Source: a virus. From it: a DNA stretch of 35,902 bases. Both the position numbers and the translations under genes were made by a program. The stretch is taken from positions 1 through 35,902 of the IMG/VR virus record IMGVR_UViG_3300023442_000010. The stretch is one strand, 5' to 3'. Shown here piece by piece: positions 13,140 through 20,194 of this stretch. Position 1 is the first letter of the stretch. Each line of letters begins with the position of its first letter. A model generated the notes under the pieces. That model was not told the origin of the DNA. It saw only the letters and a program-made list of their open reading frames with translations, and ran no database searches.

Positions 13140-13661
13140 TTAGATGTCGAAACTTTTTAAAACACTCTTGATGGATGTCTCGCGTTGACGCAACAGCCCG
13201 CAAATATCGGCCCAGACACCGACAGGAATTGGGCGCTCTTTGGCCATCCACTGGCGGACGCGGCGAGCATCGGACAATCCGAGAGAACGGGACAGGGCTG
13301 TTTGCCAGCGGTCGCCGAAGAGTGCCTTGCCTGCCGCCTCAAGCTCTGCTGGTCCGTAGTTCTTGGCGTGATCAAGGGCAGATGCGTAGTGATAGTAGCC
13401 AGTCCAGAACGGCCCTTGATCTTCGCTTTTGACTCCGCCTTCCGGGTCGTGGATGTCGGCCAGCTTATCTACCAACTCGGCTATCATCTCCTGCTTTGCT
13501 GCAGTATTGGCCGGATGCTTGAGCATGAGCGCAAGCCCGGAAGCGGGGCGAGTCAACACCGTCTCGATGATGCTGTTGGGCGGGCTGTCAATATCACGGC
13601 CTCTCCCAGGCCAGATTGCGCGGCAGATCATGCCGATGGTGTACATGGTGTCTCTGTCCAT
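13140..13661 (-). CDS. Leftward accessory protein, possible DNA-binding C-terminus
   Basis: 173 residues, ATG with AAGGAGG. The C-terminal ~50 residues (GDRWQTALSRSLGLSDARRV, ending before ERPIPVGVWADI) look like an XRE-type helix-turn-helix. The N-terminal part is of unknown fold with a FWTGYYHYASALDHAKNYG segment. It is the second gene of a leftward pair placed between mor and the lysis genes, in opposite orientation to everything around it. Could act as the regulator of the 28-bp palindrome at the pair's promoter. No homologue recognised. Confidence 0.75.
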   Translation of the reverse strand: MDRDTMYTIGMICRAIWPGRGRDIDSPPNSIIETVLTRPASGLALMLKHPANTAAKQEMIAELVDKLADIHDPEGGVKSEDQGPFWTGYYHYASALDHAKNYGPAELEAAGKALFGDRWQTALSRSLGLSDARRVRQWMAKERPIPVGVWADICGLLRQRETSIKSVLKSFDI

Positions 13662-13682
13662 TTCGTTCCTCCTTATGTGGAG

Positions 13683-13702
13683 GCCCCGGCCGAAGCCGGG
13701 GC
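13683..13702 (-). other. Hairpin between the two leftward genes
   Basis: GCCCCGGC and GCCGGGGC form a perfect 8-bp stem with a CGAA tetraloop. No T-run follows on either strand, so it is more likely an mRNA-stabilising or processing element than a terminator. It lies just ahead of the AAGGAGG site of the 13140-13661 gene. Confidence 0.5.
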
Positions 13703-13711
13703 GGTGGCTGT

Positions 13712-14044
13712 TTACCAGATTTTAGACTTGGTGACTTTGTGCCCACCTTTGCCGTCGGCCACAATTTCGTCCCATGTTTCAGTGAGTTCCAGAGTTTTTT
13801 TATCAGCTTTAAGGGTGTTGCTAAAACCGAAACCCTTGACCCTGATGCCGGACGGCAACGACTGGAGGATGTGTTGCAAGCTGTAATCGCGGTAGTCGAT
13901 CCAGAATTCTGCATGATCGATGGAGAGGATTTTGTTTATAACGACGTCGTAGGCCTCAACTTTACCGAGGTAGTTTTGAGCTTCTTCGGTCATTTTCGCC
14001 TTGATGTCTTGTGCCCATTTGATTTGCTTTTCAGATCCTTGCAT
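13712..14044 (-). CDS. Leftward accessory protein with EKQIKWA motif, function unknown
   Basis: 110 residues. The ATG at 14044 has a GAGGAGG site; longer open extension to 14134 would run into the promoter and is rejected. The N-terminal motif (MQGSEKQIKWAQDIKAKM) is seen in many phage and conjugative-element proteins of unknown role. The rest is a mixed alpha/beta domain (IDHAEFWIDYRDYSLQHIL). Lower GC than the surrounding phage genes. First gene of the leftward island, expressed from the promoter at 14102-14130. Confidence 0.75.
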   Translation of the reverse strand: MQGSEKQIKWAQDIKAKMTEEAQNYLGKVEAYDVVINKILSIDHAEFWIDYRDYSLQHILQSLPSGIRVKGFGFSNTLKADKKTLELTETWDEIVADGKGGHKVTKSKIW

Positions 14045-14099
14045 GATCGCCTCCTCAGGCTTATCTTGGGCGGCCCCAATGGCCATCCCTTGTGTTAAT

Positions 14100-14130
14100 A
14101 CACTGTACCTAAATTTAGGTACAGTGTCAA
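14100..14130 (-). promoter_or_regulatory. Leftward promoter with a 28-bp perfect palindromic operator
   Basis: On the minus strand TTGACA (complement of 14125-14130), a 17-bp spacer and TACAGT (complement of 14102-14107) form a strong promoter. The whole spacer and the -10 box are covered by a perfect palindrome from 14100 to 14127 whose core is TGTACCTAAATTTAGGTACA. A dimeric repressor bound here would block the promoter completely. This is the clearest operator in the window apart from the repressor cluster. Confidence 0.85.
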
Positions 14131-14208
14131 GCAAAAGATGCAGCTTTTTTTATTTTTTTATTGTTGGGACGCCAGCTCGATCAGCGGCTGGTTTCACCGG
14201 CAAATACG

Positions 14209-14238
14209 TTGACACCAGACCCGCCTTTGCGCTATCAA
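14209..14238 (+). promoter_or_regulatory. Rightward promoter before the lysis genes
   Basis: TTGACA (14209-14214), an 18-bp spacer and TATCAA (14233-14238). It is the only good promoter-like sequence between mor and the endolysin and could be the middle or late promoter. A consensus -35 box is unusual for a Mor-dependent promoter. The stretch 14131-14455 contains no gene; apart from this promoter, the terminator at 14256 and two GC-rich hairpins (around 14374-14400 and 14417-14434) I see nothing in it. Confidence 0.5.
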
Positions 14239-14255
14239 TAAAACTCTTCAATTTC

Positions 14256-14286
14256 AGCCCTCTACCATCCCGGCAGAGGGCTTTTT
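14256..14286 (+). terminator. Intrinsic terminator 20 bp downstream of the rightward promoter
   Basis: AGCCCTCT (14256-14263) pairs with AGAGGGCT (14275-14282) over 8 bp, followed by TTTTT. If the promoter at 14209 is used, the transcript would end after only about 40 nt unless terminated transcription is overridden. It may instead end transcripts that read in from upstream. Confidence 0.8.
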
Positions 14287-14455
14287 CTTTGGAAACGCTT
14301 CAACTCCACATCCCCGCCTGAGTCCCCTATCCTGCCCCTATTCCGTGTCCATTGCTGGACCTCCTTTCTTGTTCAGGGGCGGGGCATAGGGTCCCGCCCC
14401 GCCTTAAACGTTGCCGCCGACCCTTCCCGGTCGGCCATTCGCACAGAGGGGCGAC

Positions 14456-14947
14456 ATGAGCGTATTCAACCAGGCCTTCGCCAAGGTCATCCAGCACGAG
14501 GGCGACTACGTCAACGACCCCGCCGATCCCGGCGGCGAGACCCGCTACGGCATCAGCAAGCGCAGCTACCCCGACCTGGACATTGCCAGGCTCACCCTTG
14601 AGCGGGCGCGCTCGATCTACTTCTCCGACTTCTGGCTGCGGCCCCACTTCGATCAGGTGCGGCACGCGCCCCTGGCGATCAAGTTGTTCGACCTGGGCGT
14701 CAACATTGGCCCCGGCATGGTCATCCGCAAGCTGCAGCAGGCGTGCAATGACCTGACAGGCGAGGTGTTGCGGGTCGACGGCATACTCGGCCCGAAGACC
14801 CTGGAGGAGGTCAACAGCTACCCGCACCCGGCGGCCCTGCTGTCGGCGTTCAAAACCCACGTCGGCGTCTACTACCTGAGCCTGGCCAAGGCCAAGACCA
14901 CCGCGCGGCGGTTCCTGGCCGGTTGGCTGACACGGCTCGATTCCTGA
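14456..14947 (+). CDS. Endolysin, GH108-type N-acetylmuramidase
   Basis: 163 residues. The N-terminal HEGDYVNDPADPGGETRYGI is the signature of glycoside hydrolase family 108 phage lysozymes, with Glu15 as the catalytic acid. The C-terminal half (LQQACNDLTGEVLRVDGILG) is the peptidoglycan-binding domain that usually accompanies it. No classical signal peptide, so release through the holin encoded two genes downstream is expected. A GAGGGG site precedes the ATG. First gene of the lysis module. Confidence 0.93.
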   Translation: MSVFNQAFAKVIQHEGDYVNDPADPGGETRYGISKRSYPDLDIARLTLERARSIYFSDFWLRPHFDQVRHAPLAIKLFDLGVNIGPGMVIRKLQQACNDLTGEVLRVDGILGPKTLEEVNSYPHPAALLSAFKTHVGVYYLSLAKAKTTARRFLAGWLTRLDS

Positions 14948-14958
14948 TGGAGGGCTTT

Positions 14959-15120
14959 ATGCACACACTGTTGTCGTTATTGATCATCGTCGTCACCTAC
15001 CTGCTGATCGGCGTCATTATCGGACTGGCGCAGGCCTGGATTTCCGGCGAACGCCCCCGGGGGCTCGACCTCGCCGAGTGGGCCATCGACTGGCCGGTGC
15101 TCTTCCGGAGGCGCCGGTGA
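14959..15120 (+). CDS. Small membrane protein of the lysis module
   Basis: 53 residues with one strongly hydrophobic helix at the N-terminus (LLSLLIIVVTYLLIGVIIGL) and a basic C-terminal tail (FRRRR). The ATG at 14959 follows GGAGGG; an ATG at 14947 overlapping the endolysin stop is an alternative. By position it could be a holin-like or spanin-like partner, but the sequence alone does not decide. Confidence 0.65.
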   Translation: MHTLLSLLIIVVTYLLIGVIIGLAQAWISGERPRGLDLAEWAIDWPVLFRRRR

Positions 15121-15653
15121 GCAACATCCTCGAGTCCCTGATCGACGGCGTCAAGGCGGTTGCTCCGGCGGTGGCCAACCTGGTTGTCCCGGGCAGCGGC
15201 CCGCTGCTGCACACCCTGATCCGCCAGGTCGCCGGCGACCCACCCGAGACGCCCATCGAAGCTTCGGCCGCCAAGGTGGTCGCCGATCCGCAGCTCTACA
15301 TCGAGTTGCAGTCCCGCATCATGGACCACGAGACCCGGCTGGCCGAGATTGACGGCAAGCGGCTCGAATCGGTCAACCAGACCATGCGCGAAGAGAGCCG
15401 CAGCGAGCGCTGGCCTCAGTACAGCTGGCGTCCCTACAACGGATTCCTCTACGGCACCACCATCTTCTGTGTCTACGTGCTGCTGCCGCTCTGCAATGTC
15501 ACGGTGCCGGATGTCCCGCAGTGGGTCTGGATCGGCTGGGGCGCCATCCTCGGGGTGACCACCTGGCACCGCGGCAAGGAGAAGCGGATCAAAGCCGGCG
15601 ACAACCGCCCGGGCATGATCGAGGGCGTCATCAAGGCGGTGCGGGGGGACTGA
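15117..15653 (+). CDS. Holin of the 3-TM gene-transfer-agent type
   Basis: 178 residues from GTG 15117, with a GGAGG site. The N-terminus is amphipathic (VVPGSGPLLHTLIRQVAGD), the middle is a charged helix, and the end has hydrophobic helices (LYGTTIFCVYVLLPLC and VWIGWGAILGVTTW). This arrangement, with the SRSERWPQYSWRPYNGFLYG lead-in, fits the GTA_holin_3TM family. It would open the membrane for the endolysin. Overlaps neighbours on both sides by a few bases. Confidence 0.85.
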   Translation: MSNILESLIDGVKAVAPAVANLVVPGSGPLLHTLIRQVAGDPPETPIEASAAKVVADPQLYIELQSRIMDHETRLAEIDGKRLESVNQTMREESRSERWPQYSWRPYNGFLYGTTIFCVYVLLPLCNVTVPDVPQWVWIGWGAILGVTTWHRGKEKRIKAGDNRPGMIEGVIKAVRGD

Positions 15654-15868
15654 TGCCAGACGAGATTGACCGCGCGAACGCGCTCAACGACGACTTCCAG
15701 GCGGCGGCCCTGCGTGCAGCTCGCCGCCGCCTGGCAGCCGGCGAAAGCCTGACCGAGTGCATCGACTGCGAAGAACCGATCCCTGAAGCGCGGCGGCGGG
15801 CTGTTCCGGGCTGCAGGCGCTGCATTCAGTGTCAACGAAGCCATGAAATGAAGACGGAGGGAATGTGA
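15653..15868 (+). CDS. TraR/DksA-type C4 zinc-finger protein
   Basis: 71 residues with C36/C39 and C54/C57 in the exact C-x2-C-x14-C-x2-C spacing of the DksA/TraR zinc finger (CIDCEEPIPEARRRA ... CRRCIQC). Proteins of this family can bind RNA polymerase in the secondary channel without ppGpp. A copy at this place, after the lysis genes, is common in Mu-like phages. Start overlaps the holin stop. Confidence 0.9.
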   Translation: MPDEIDRANALNDDFQAAALRAARRRLAAGESLTECIDCEEPIPEARRRAVPGCRRCIQCQRSHEMKTEGM

Positions 15869-16209
15869 ATTACGAAGCGTTGCGATTCTGGTTCGGCATT
15901 GTGCAATTCATTCTGACCGCCGGAGTCTGGGTCTATGTCTGGCTCTCAAACCGGCAGCGCGCCACAACCAAGCGGGTGCAGGATCTGGAGAAACTCACCC
16001 TGGAACGGCTGCAGGAGCATGACGGCTGGCTGAATCGCCTCGACACCAAGCTGAAATACATCCCGACCCGGGATGATCACTCGAAACTCAGCGACCGCAT
16101 CGAAGATCTGCACGGCGATCTGCACGAGATTTCCGGCGTCCTTTCCGGGTTGCGCCGGGCCGTGGACCTGATGAACGAACACCTGCTGAACAGGAGCGAC
16201 AAGGGATGA
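15865..16209 (+). CDS. Mu gp25-like membrane-anchored coiled-coil protein (DUF2730)
   Basis: 114 residues from GTG 15865 with a GGAGGG site. An N-terminal transmembrane helix (FWFGIVQFILTAGVWVYVWL) is followed by a long coiled coil. This is the DUF2730 architecture typical of Mu gp25, located between the lysis and terminase genes. Function is not established; a spanin-like role has been considered for similar proteins. Confidence 0.8.
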   Translation: MNYEALRFWFGIVQFILTAGVWVYVWLSNRQRATTKRVQDLEKLTLERLQEHDGWLNRLDTKLKYIPTRDDHSKLSDRIEDLHGDLHEISGVLSGLRRAVDLMNEHLLNRSDKG

Positions 16210-16505
16210 ACGCATTTTCCGAACTGATCACCGCCGACATCCGCCTGGTGATACTGCGCACCCTCGAATCCGACCCCGGTTATGACCTCAACGAATCTGT
16301 GTTGCAGTCGGTGCTGGCGTCACTCGGTCATAGCGTCAGCCGTGATCGGGTACGCACCGAGCTGCAGTGGTTGGCCGAGCAGGGGCTGGTGACCCTGAAG
16401 GACGTGGTCGGCGTGCAGGTTGCCACCCTGACCAAGCGCGGCGCAGATGTCGCCACCGGCCGCGCCCGGGTGCCGGGCGTCAAGCGGCCCGGCCCGGAGG
16501 GCTAA
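16206..16505 (+). CDS. Mu gp26-like winged-helix protein
   Basis: 99 residues with a winged-helix fold (IRLVILRTLESDPGYDLNES, DRVRTELQWLAEQGLVTL, then the wing VQVATLTKRGADVATG). It belongs to the ArsR-like phage family found immediately before the small terminase in Mu-like phages. ATGA overlap with the preceding gene. Role unknown; it could be a DNA-recognition component of packaging. Confidence 0.8.
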   Translation: MNAFSELITADIRLVILRTLESDPGYDLNESVLQSVLASLGHSVSRDRVRTELQWLAEQGLVTLKDVVGVQVATLTKRGADVATGRARVPGVKRPGPEG

Positions 16506-16509
16506 AGGC

Positions 16510-17085
16510 ATGGCGCGCAAGAAAAAGCAGCAGTCGAGCATCGACCGGCTGCCGACCGACATCCGCGAAAAGCTGCAGGAACTGCTGCGCGATCCGCGGG
16601 TAACTCAGACGGAGGCGACGCGGCGCATCAATGCCATCCTTGAGGAAGACGGGTCCCCCGAGCGGCTGAGCAAGAGCGCGGTCAACCGCTACGACCTGCA
16701 GATGCGCGAGGTCGGCAGCAAGCTGCGCCAGAGCCGTGAGATAGCCCAGATGTGGATTGCCAAGCTCGGTGCCACGCCCCAGGGACAGGTCGGCAACCTG
16801 GTCAACGAGATCCTGCGCACCCTCTCCTTCGACGCCGCTCTCTGGTTGCAGAACGGCGAGATTGACGCCGAAACCGCCCCGGCGGTCGCCAAGATGCTAA
16901 AAGATCTGGCGCTGACCACCATGCGCCTGGAGAAGGCCGCCAACCTGAATGTCGAACGCGAGCGCGAGATCCGGCAGCAGGCGCTGGAAGAGGCGGCCAA
17001 GGCTGTCGGCGAAGAAGCCCGGGCCCAGGGCATGAACGAAGACCAAGCCGAGTTCTGGCGCAGGAAAGTGCTGGGGGTCGGCTAG
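16510..17085 (+). CDS. Small terminase subunit candidate (Mu gp27, DUF3486)
   Basis: 191 residues. The start MARKKKQQSSIDRLP, the HTH region (RVTQTEATRRINAILEEDG) and the long helical C-terminus (VEREREIRQQALEEAAKAVG) are those of the DUF3486 family. Mu gp27 is the presumed small terminase that recognises the pac site near the left end. It lies directly upstream of the large subunit with one base between stop and next ATG, as in Mu. Confidence 0.87.
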   Translation: MARKKKQQSSIDRLPTDIREKLQELLRDPRVTQTEATRRINAILEEDGSPERLSKSAVNRYDLQMREVGSKLRQSREIAQMWIAKLGATPQGQVGNLVNEILRTLSFDAALWLQNGEIDAETAPAVAKMLKDLALTTMRLEKAANLNVEREREIRQQALEEAAKAVGEEARAQGMNEDQAEFWRRKVLGVG

Positions 17086-18705
17086 ATGGCACTGTCCCCT
17101 CTCAAAAGCACCCTGCGCGTCGTCGAATGGGACGAGCTGCCGGCTCAGGCGCGGGAAATTCCGGACGGGTTCAACCCTTTGGACGAAGGGGTCCTGATGC
17201 GTCACCAGGCGCAATGGCTGAGCATCAAAGCATCTCTCAAGGTCTGTCCCAAGGGTCGGCGGACCGGGATTACCTTCGCCCAGGCGCTCGATGACACCAT
17301 CACCGCCGGCAGCCGCAAGAGCGCCGGCGGCGACAACGTTTTCTACATTGGCGACACCAAGGAAAAAGGCCTGGAGTTCATCGGCTATTGCGCCAAGTTC
17401 GCCAGAGTGATCGCCGAAGCCCAGGGCCAGGGGGTCAGCGATATCGAGGAGTTTCTCTTTGAAGACCAGGACGACCGGGGGGACACGAAGCATATCAGTG
17501 CCTACCGTATCCGTTTTGCCTCGGGGTTTCAGATCGTTGCCCTGTCAAGCCGTCCGGCAAACATCCGCGGTCTGCAGGGCAAGGTGCGGATCGACGAGGC
17601 AGCGTTCCATGCTGATGTTCAGGGCGTTCTGGATGCCGCCACGGCGCTTCTGATCTGGGGCGGCGAAATCGTCGTGATCAGTTCGCACAACGGCAAGCGC
17701 AACCCCTTCAACGAGCTGATCAAGGACATCGAAGCCGGTCGCTACGGCGATGATGCCCGGGTTTTCACCGTCACCTTCGACCAGGCGGTAGAAAACGGGA
17801 TTTATGAGCGGGTCTGCATGATGAAGGGGTGGACGCCCTCCGCCGAAGGCAAGAAGAAGTGGTACACGCGGATCAGGGCGGCGTATGGCCCGCGCAAGGC
17901 CGCCATGCGCGAAGAGTTGGACGCCATCCCCCGCGACTCGGGCGGCGTGTGCCTGCCGGGGGTCTGGATTGAGCGGGCGATGACCGAAGAGCGCCCCATC
18001 GTGCGCCTGACCCTCGATGACGACTTTGTGCGCCAACCCGACCTGGAGCGCCGTGCCTGGTGTGACGACTGGATTCGGCAGTATCTGCGGCCGGTGCTGC
18101 TGCGGTTCAACCCGTCATTGGAGCATGTCGCGGGGATGGACTTCGCGCGACATCGACACTTTTCGTCCATCGTCCCTCTGGAAATCCAGCAGAACCTGAA
18201 CCGCCGTGTTCCATTTGTCGTCGAGCTGAACAATGTGCCGAACCGCCAGCAGGAGCAGATCCTGTGGGCGGTGCTCAAGGGTCTGCCGATGTTTCGGGGG
18301 GCGGCCATGGACGCGACCGGGCCCGGGCAGCAGATGGCCGAATACACTGCGGACGAGTTCGGTCATGACGTCATCCACCAGATCGACTTGTCCCGCAAGT
18401 GGTACAGCGCCTGGATGCCGAAAATGATCGGGCGTTTTGAAGACGGAACTTATGACCTCCCCCGGGATGCGTCCCTGGAGCAGGATCTGCGGGCGGTTGA
18501 AGAGCTCGACGGCATCCCCATGATCGCCAAAATCGAGCGCAGGGATCTGAAAGATCCTGACCTTGTGCGCCATGGAGACTTTGCCATCGGGCTGGCCCTG
18601 GCCGAGTATGCCGCGCTTAACAAGGTCATGACGCATATCGAATTTCAATCATCCCCCCTGCCCCGCACCACCGGCGGTGGGCTGAGTAACTTCATGAGGA
18701 CCTGA
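17086..18705 (+). CDS. Large terminase subunit (Mu gp28 family)
   Basis: 539 residues. The ATPase half has a Walker A-like segment (CPKGRRTGITFA, residues 54-65) and Walker B (VRIDEAAF, 167-174). The nuclease half starts at the first metal-binding Asp (D352 in AGMDFARHRH). It drives headful packaging of the phage genome together with flanking host DNA in Mu. Length and order fit Mu gp28 (about 550 residues). It is followed one base later by the portal gene. Confidence 0.94.
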   Translation: MALSPLKSTLRVVEWDELPAQAREIPDGFNPLDEGVLMRHQAQWLSIKASLKVCPKGRRTGITFAQALDDTITAGSRKSAGGDNVFYIGDTKEKGLEFIGYCAKFARVIAEAQGQGVSDIEEFLFEDQDDRGDTKHISAYRIRFASGFQIVALSSRPANIRGLQGKVRIDEAAFHADVQGVLDAATALLIWGGEIVVISSHNGKRNPFNELIKDIEAGRYGDDARVFTVTFDQAVENGIYERVCMMKGWTPSAEGKKKWYTRIRAAYGPRKAAMREELDAIPRDSGGVCLPGVWIERAMTEERPIVRLTLDDDFVRQPDLERRAWCDDWIRQYLRPVLLRFNPSLEHVAGMDFARHRHFSSIVPLEIQQNLNRRVPFVVELNNVPNRQQEQILWAVLKGLPMFRGAAMDATGPGQQMAEYTADEFGHDVIHQIDLSRKWYSAWMPKMIGRFEDGTYDLPRDASLEQDLRAVEELDGIPMIAKIERRDLKDPDLVRHGDFAIGLALAEYAALNKVMTHIEFQSSPLPRTTGGGLSNFMRT

Positions 18706-18706
18706 G

Positions 18707-20194
18707 ATGGCCGAGACCAGACAGAATAAGCCGGCAGTCGATGAGATAGCGTCCCTGGACCGAGATCAAGGGATCTTTAATGGGTTTTTAAATGTGCTGG
18801 AAAACCCGGACAAGATCCTGCGCCTGGAATGCGGCGGCGACATCACGGTCTATGACGATATCGGTCGTGATTCGCGCATCGGCAGCAACCTGCGCACCCG
18901 GGCCCAGGCGGTGATCGGCAAGGAGTGGGAGGTGTTGCCGCACAGCGACGACAAGAAGGATGTCGAGGTCGCCGACTACGTCAGGCGGGTTTTTCTGGCC
19001 TTCCCGTTTGATATGTCGCGGCGGGCGATTCTGCGTGGCGGGGTGCTCAAGGGGTTTGCCGTCTCCGAGGTGATGTGGGACGTCTCTGAGGGGGATGTCT
19101 TTATCCGCGAAATGAAACACCGCGCCCAGCGCCGGTTCCGCTTCGATCTGCAGGGGCACCTGCGGCTGCTGACGCCCGAAGACTCGCTGGACGGCATCGA
19201 CCTGACCCTCAAGCACCCGCGCAAATTCCAGACCTTCTATTTCGGCGACGAGCCGGAAACGCCCTATGGGGTCGGACTCGGCCGGGAACTGTACTGGCCC
19301 TGGTGGTTCAAGAAAAACGGCATCAAGTTCTGGTTGCAGTTCTGCGAGCGATTCGGCTCTCCGACCGGCCTTGGCCGTTATCCGAACGGCGCCACTCCGG
19401 ACCAGAAGGCGACCCTGCTCAACGCTCTCGATACCATGCGCAGCGGTTCCAGCATCATTGTTCCCGAGGGAATGAGCCTGGAGTTGCTCGAAGCCGCGAA
19501 GTCGGGCTCGGTGTCGACCCAGGCCGAGCTGGTGCGCTACATGAACGAGGAGATCTCGATCTGCATCCTCGGCCAGACGGCGACCACCCAGGGAACCCCG
19601 AACAAGCTCGGCAACGACACCGCCCAGGAGAATGTCCGCGAGGACCTGGTCAAGGCCGATGCGGACGCCCTGGTCGAGTTTCTGAATGACCAGGTGGTGC
19701 GTTGGCTGGTCGACTACCAGTTCCCCGGGTGGGGGCGTTATCCCTCCATGTGGATCCGCGCCGGCGAGGAGGCTGACCTCAACAAGATGGCGGAGCGGGA
19801 CAAGAACCTGCGCGAGGGTGAAGGCGGAGTGCGCTTCAAGAAGAGCTATTACGTCGGCACCTACGGCCTCAAAGAGGACGAGTTCGAGATCGCCGAACCG
19901 GCCAGGACCGCCCCGTCTGATCCGGCCGCCGAGTTCGCGGAAGGCGAGCCCTTCCCCGACCAGACAGCCGTCGACGAACTTGCCGACGGCGTGACGGCGG
20001 AGGATCTGCAGGCGCAGATGGAGGGCGTACTCAAGCCGGTACTCGACCTGATCGACCGGGGCGAATCCTTCGAGGCGATCCTGGCGCAATTGGCCGAGGC
20101 CTATCCGGACATGGAGACCGCCGGCATCGAGGAGATGCTGGGCCGGGCGCTGTTTGTCTCTGAACTGTGGGGGCGGCTCAATGGCGGGAATTGA
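18707..20194 (+). CDS. Portal protein (Mu gp29, DUF935)
   Basis: 495 residues. The stretches SRIGSNLRTRAQAVIGKEW, RELYWPWWFKKNGIKFWLQ and CERFGSPTGLGRYP are diagnostic of the DUF935 portal family. Twelve copies form the ring through which DNA enters the head and to which the tail attaches. The acidic C-terminus after about residue 400 is the region expected inside the capsid. The gene overlaps the MuF gene by 14 bp. Confidence 0.94.
   Translation: MAETRQNKPAVDEIASLDRDQGIFNGFLNVLENPDKILRLECGGDITVYDDIGRDSRIGSNLRTRAQAVIGKEWEVLPHSDDKKDVEVADYVRRVFLAFPFDMSRRAILRGGVLKGFAVSEVMWDVSEGDVFIREMKHRAQRRFRFDLQGHLRLLTPEDSLDGIDLTLKHPRKFQTFYFGDEPETPYGVGLGRELYWPWWFKKNGIKFWLQFCERFGSPTGLGRYPNGATPDQKATLLNALDTMRSGSSIIVPEGMSLELLEAAKSGSVSTQAELVRYMNEEISICILGQTATTQGTPNKLGNDTAQENVREDLVKADADALVEFLNDQVVRWLVDYQFPGWGRYPSMWIRAGEEADLNKMAERDKNLREGEGGVRFKKSYYVGTYGLKEDEFEIAEPARTAPSDPAAEFAEGEPFPDQTAVDELADGVTAEDLQAQMEGVLKPVLDLIDRGESFEAILAQLAEAYPDMETAGIEEMLGRALFVSELWGRLNGGN

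Noticed and set aside
16168-16174. A further CTGATGA word as a possible hammerhead core
   Set aside because: It lies in the gp25-like gene with no GAAA or GTC in paired positions and no flanking stems.
18788-20089. A 433-codon minus-strand frame opposite the portal gene
   Set aside because: Shadow of the DUF935 portal gene; no start signal and no domain.
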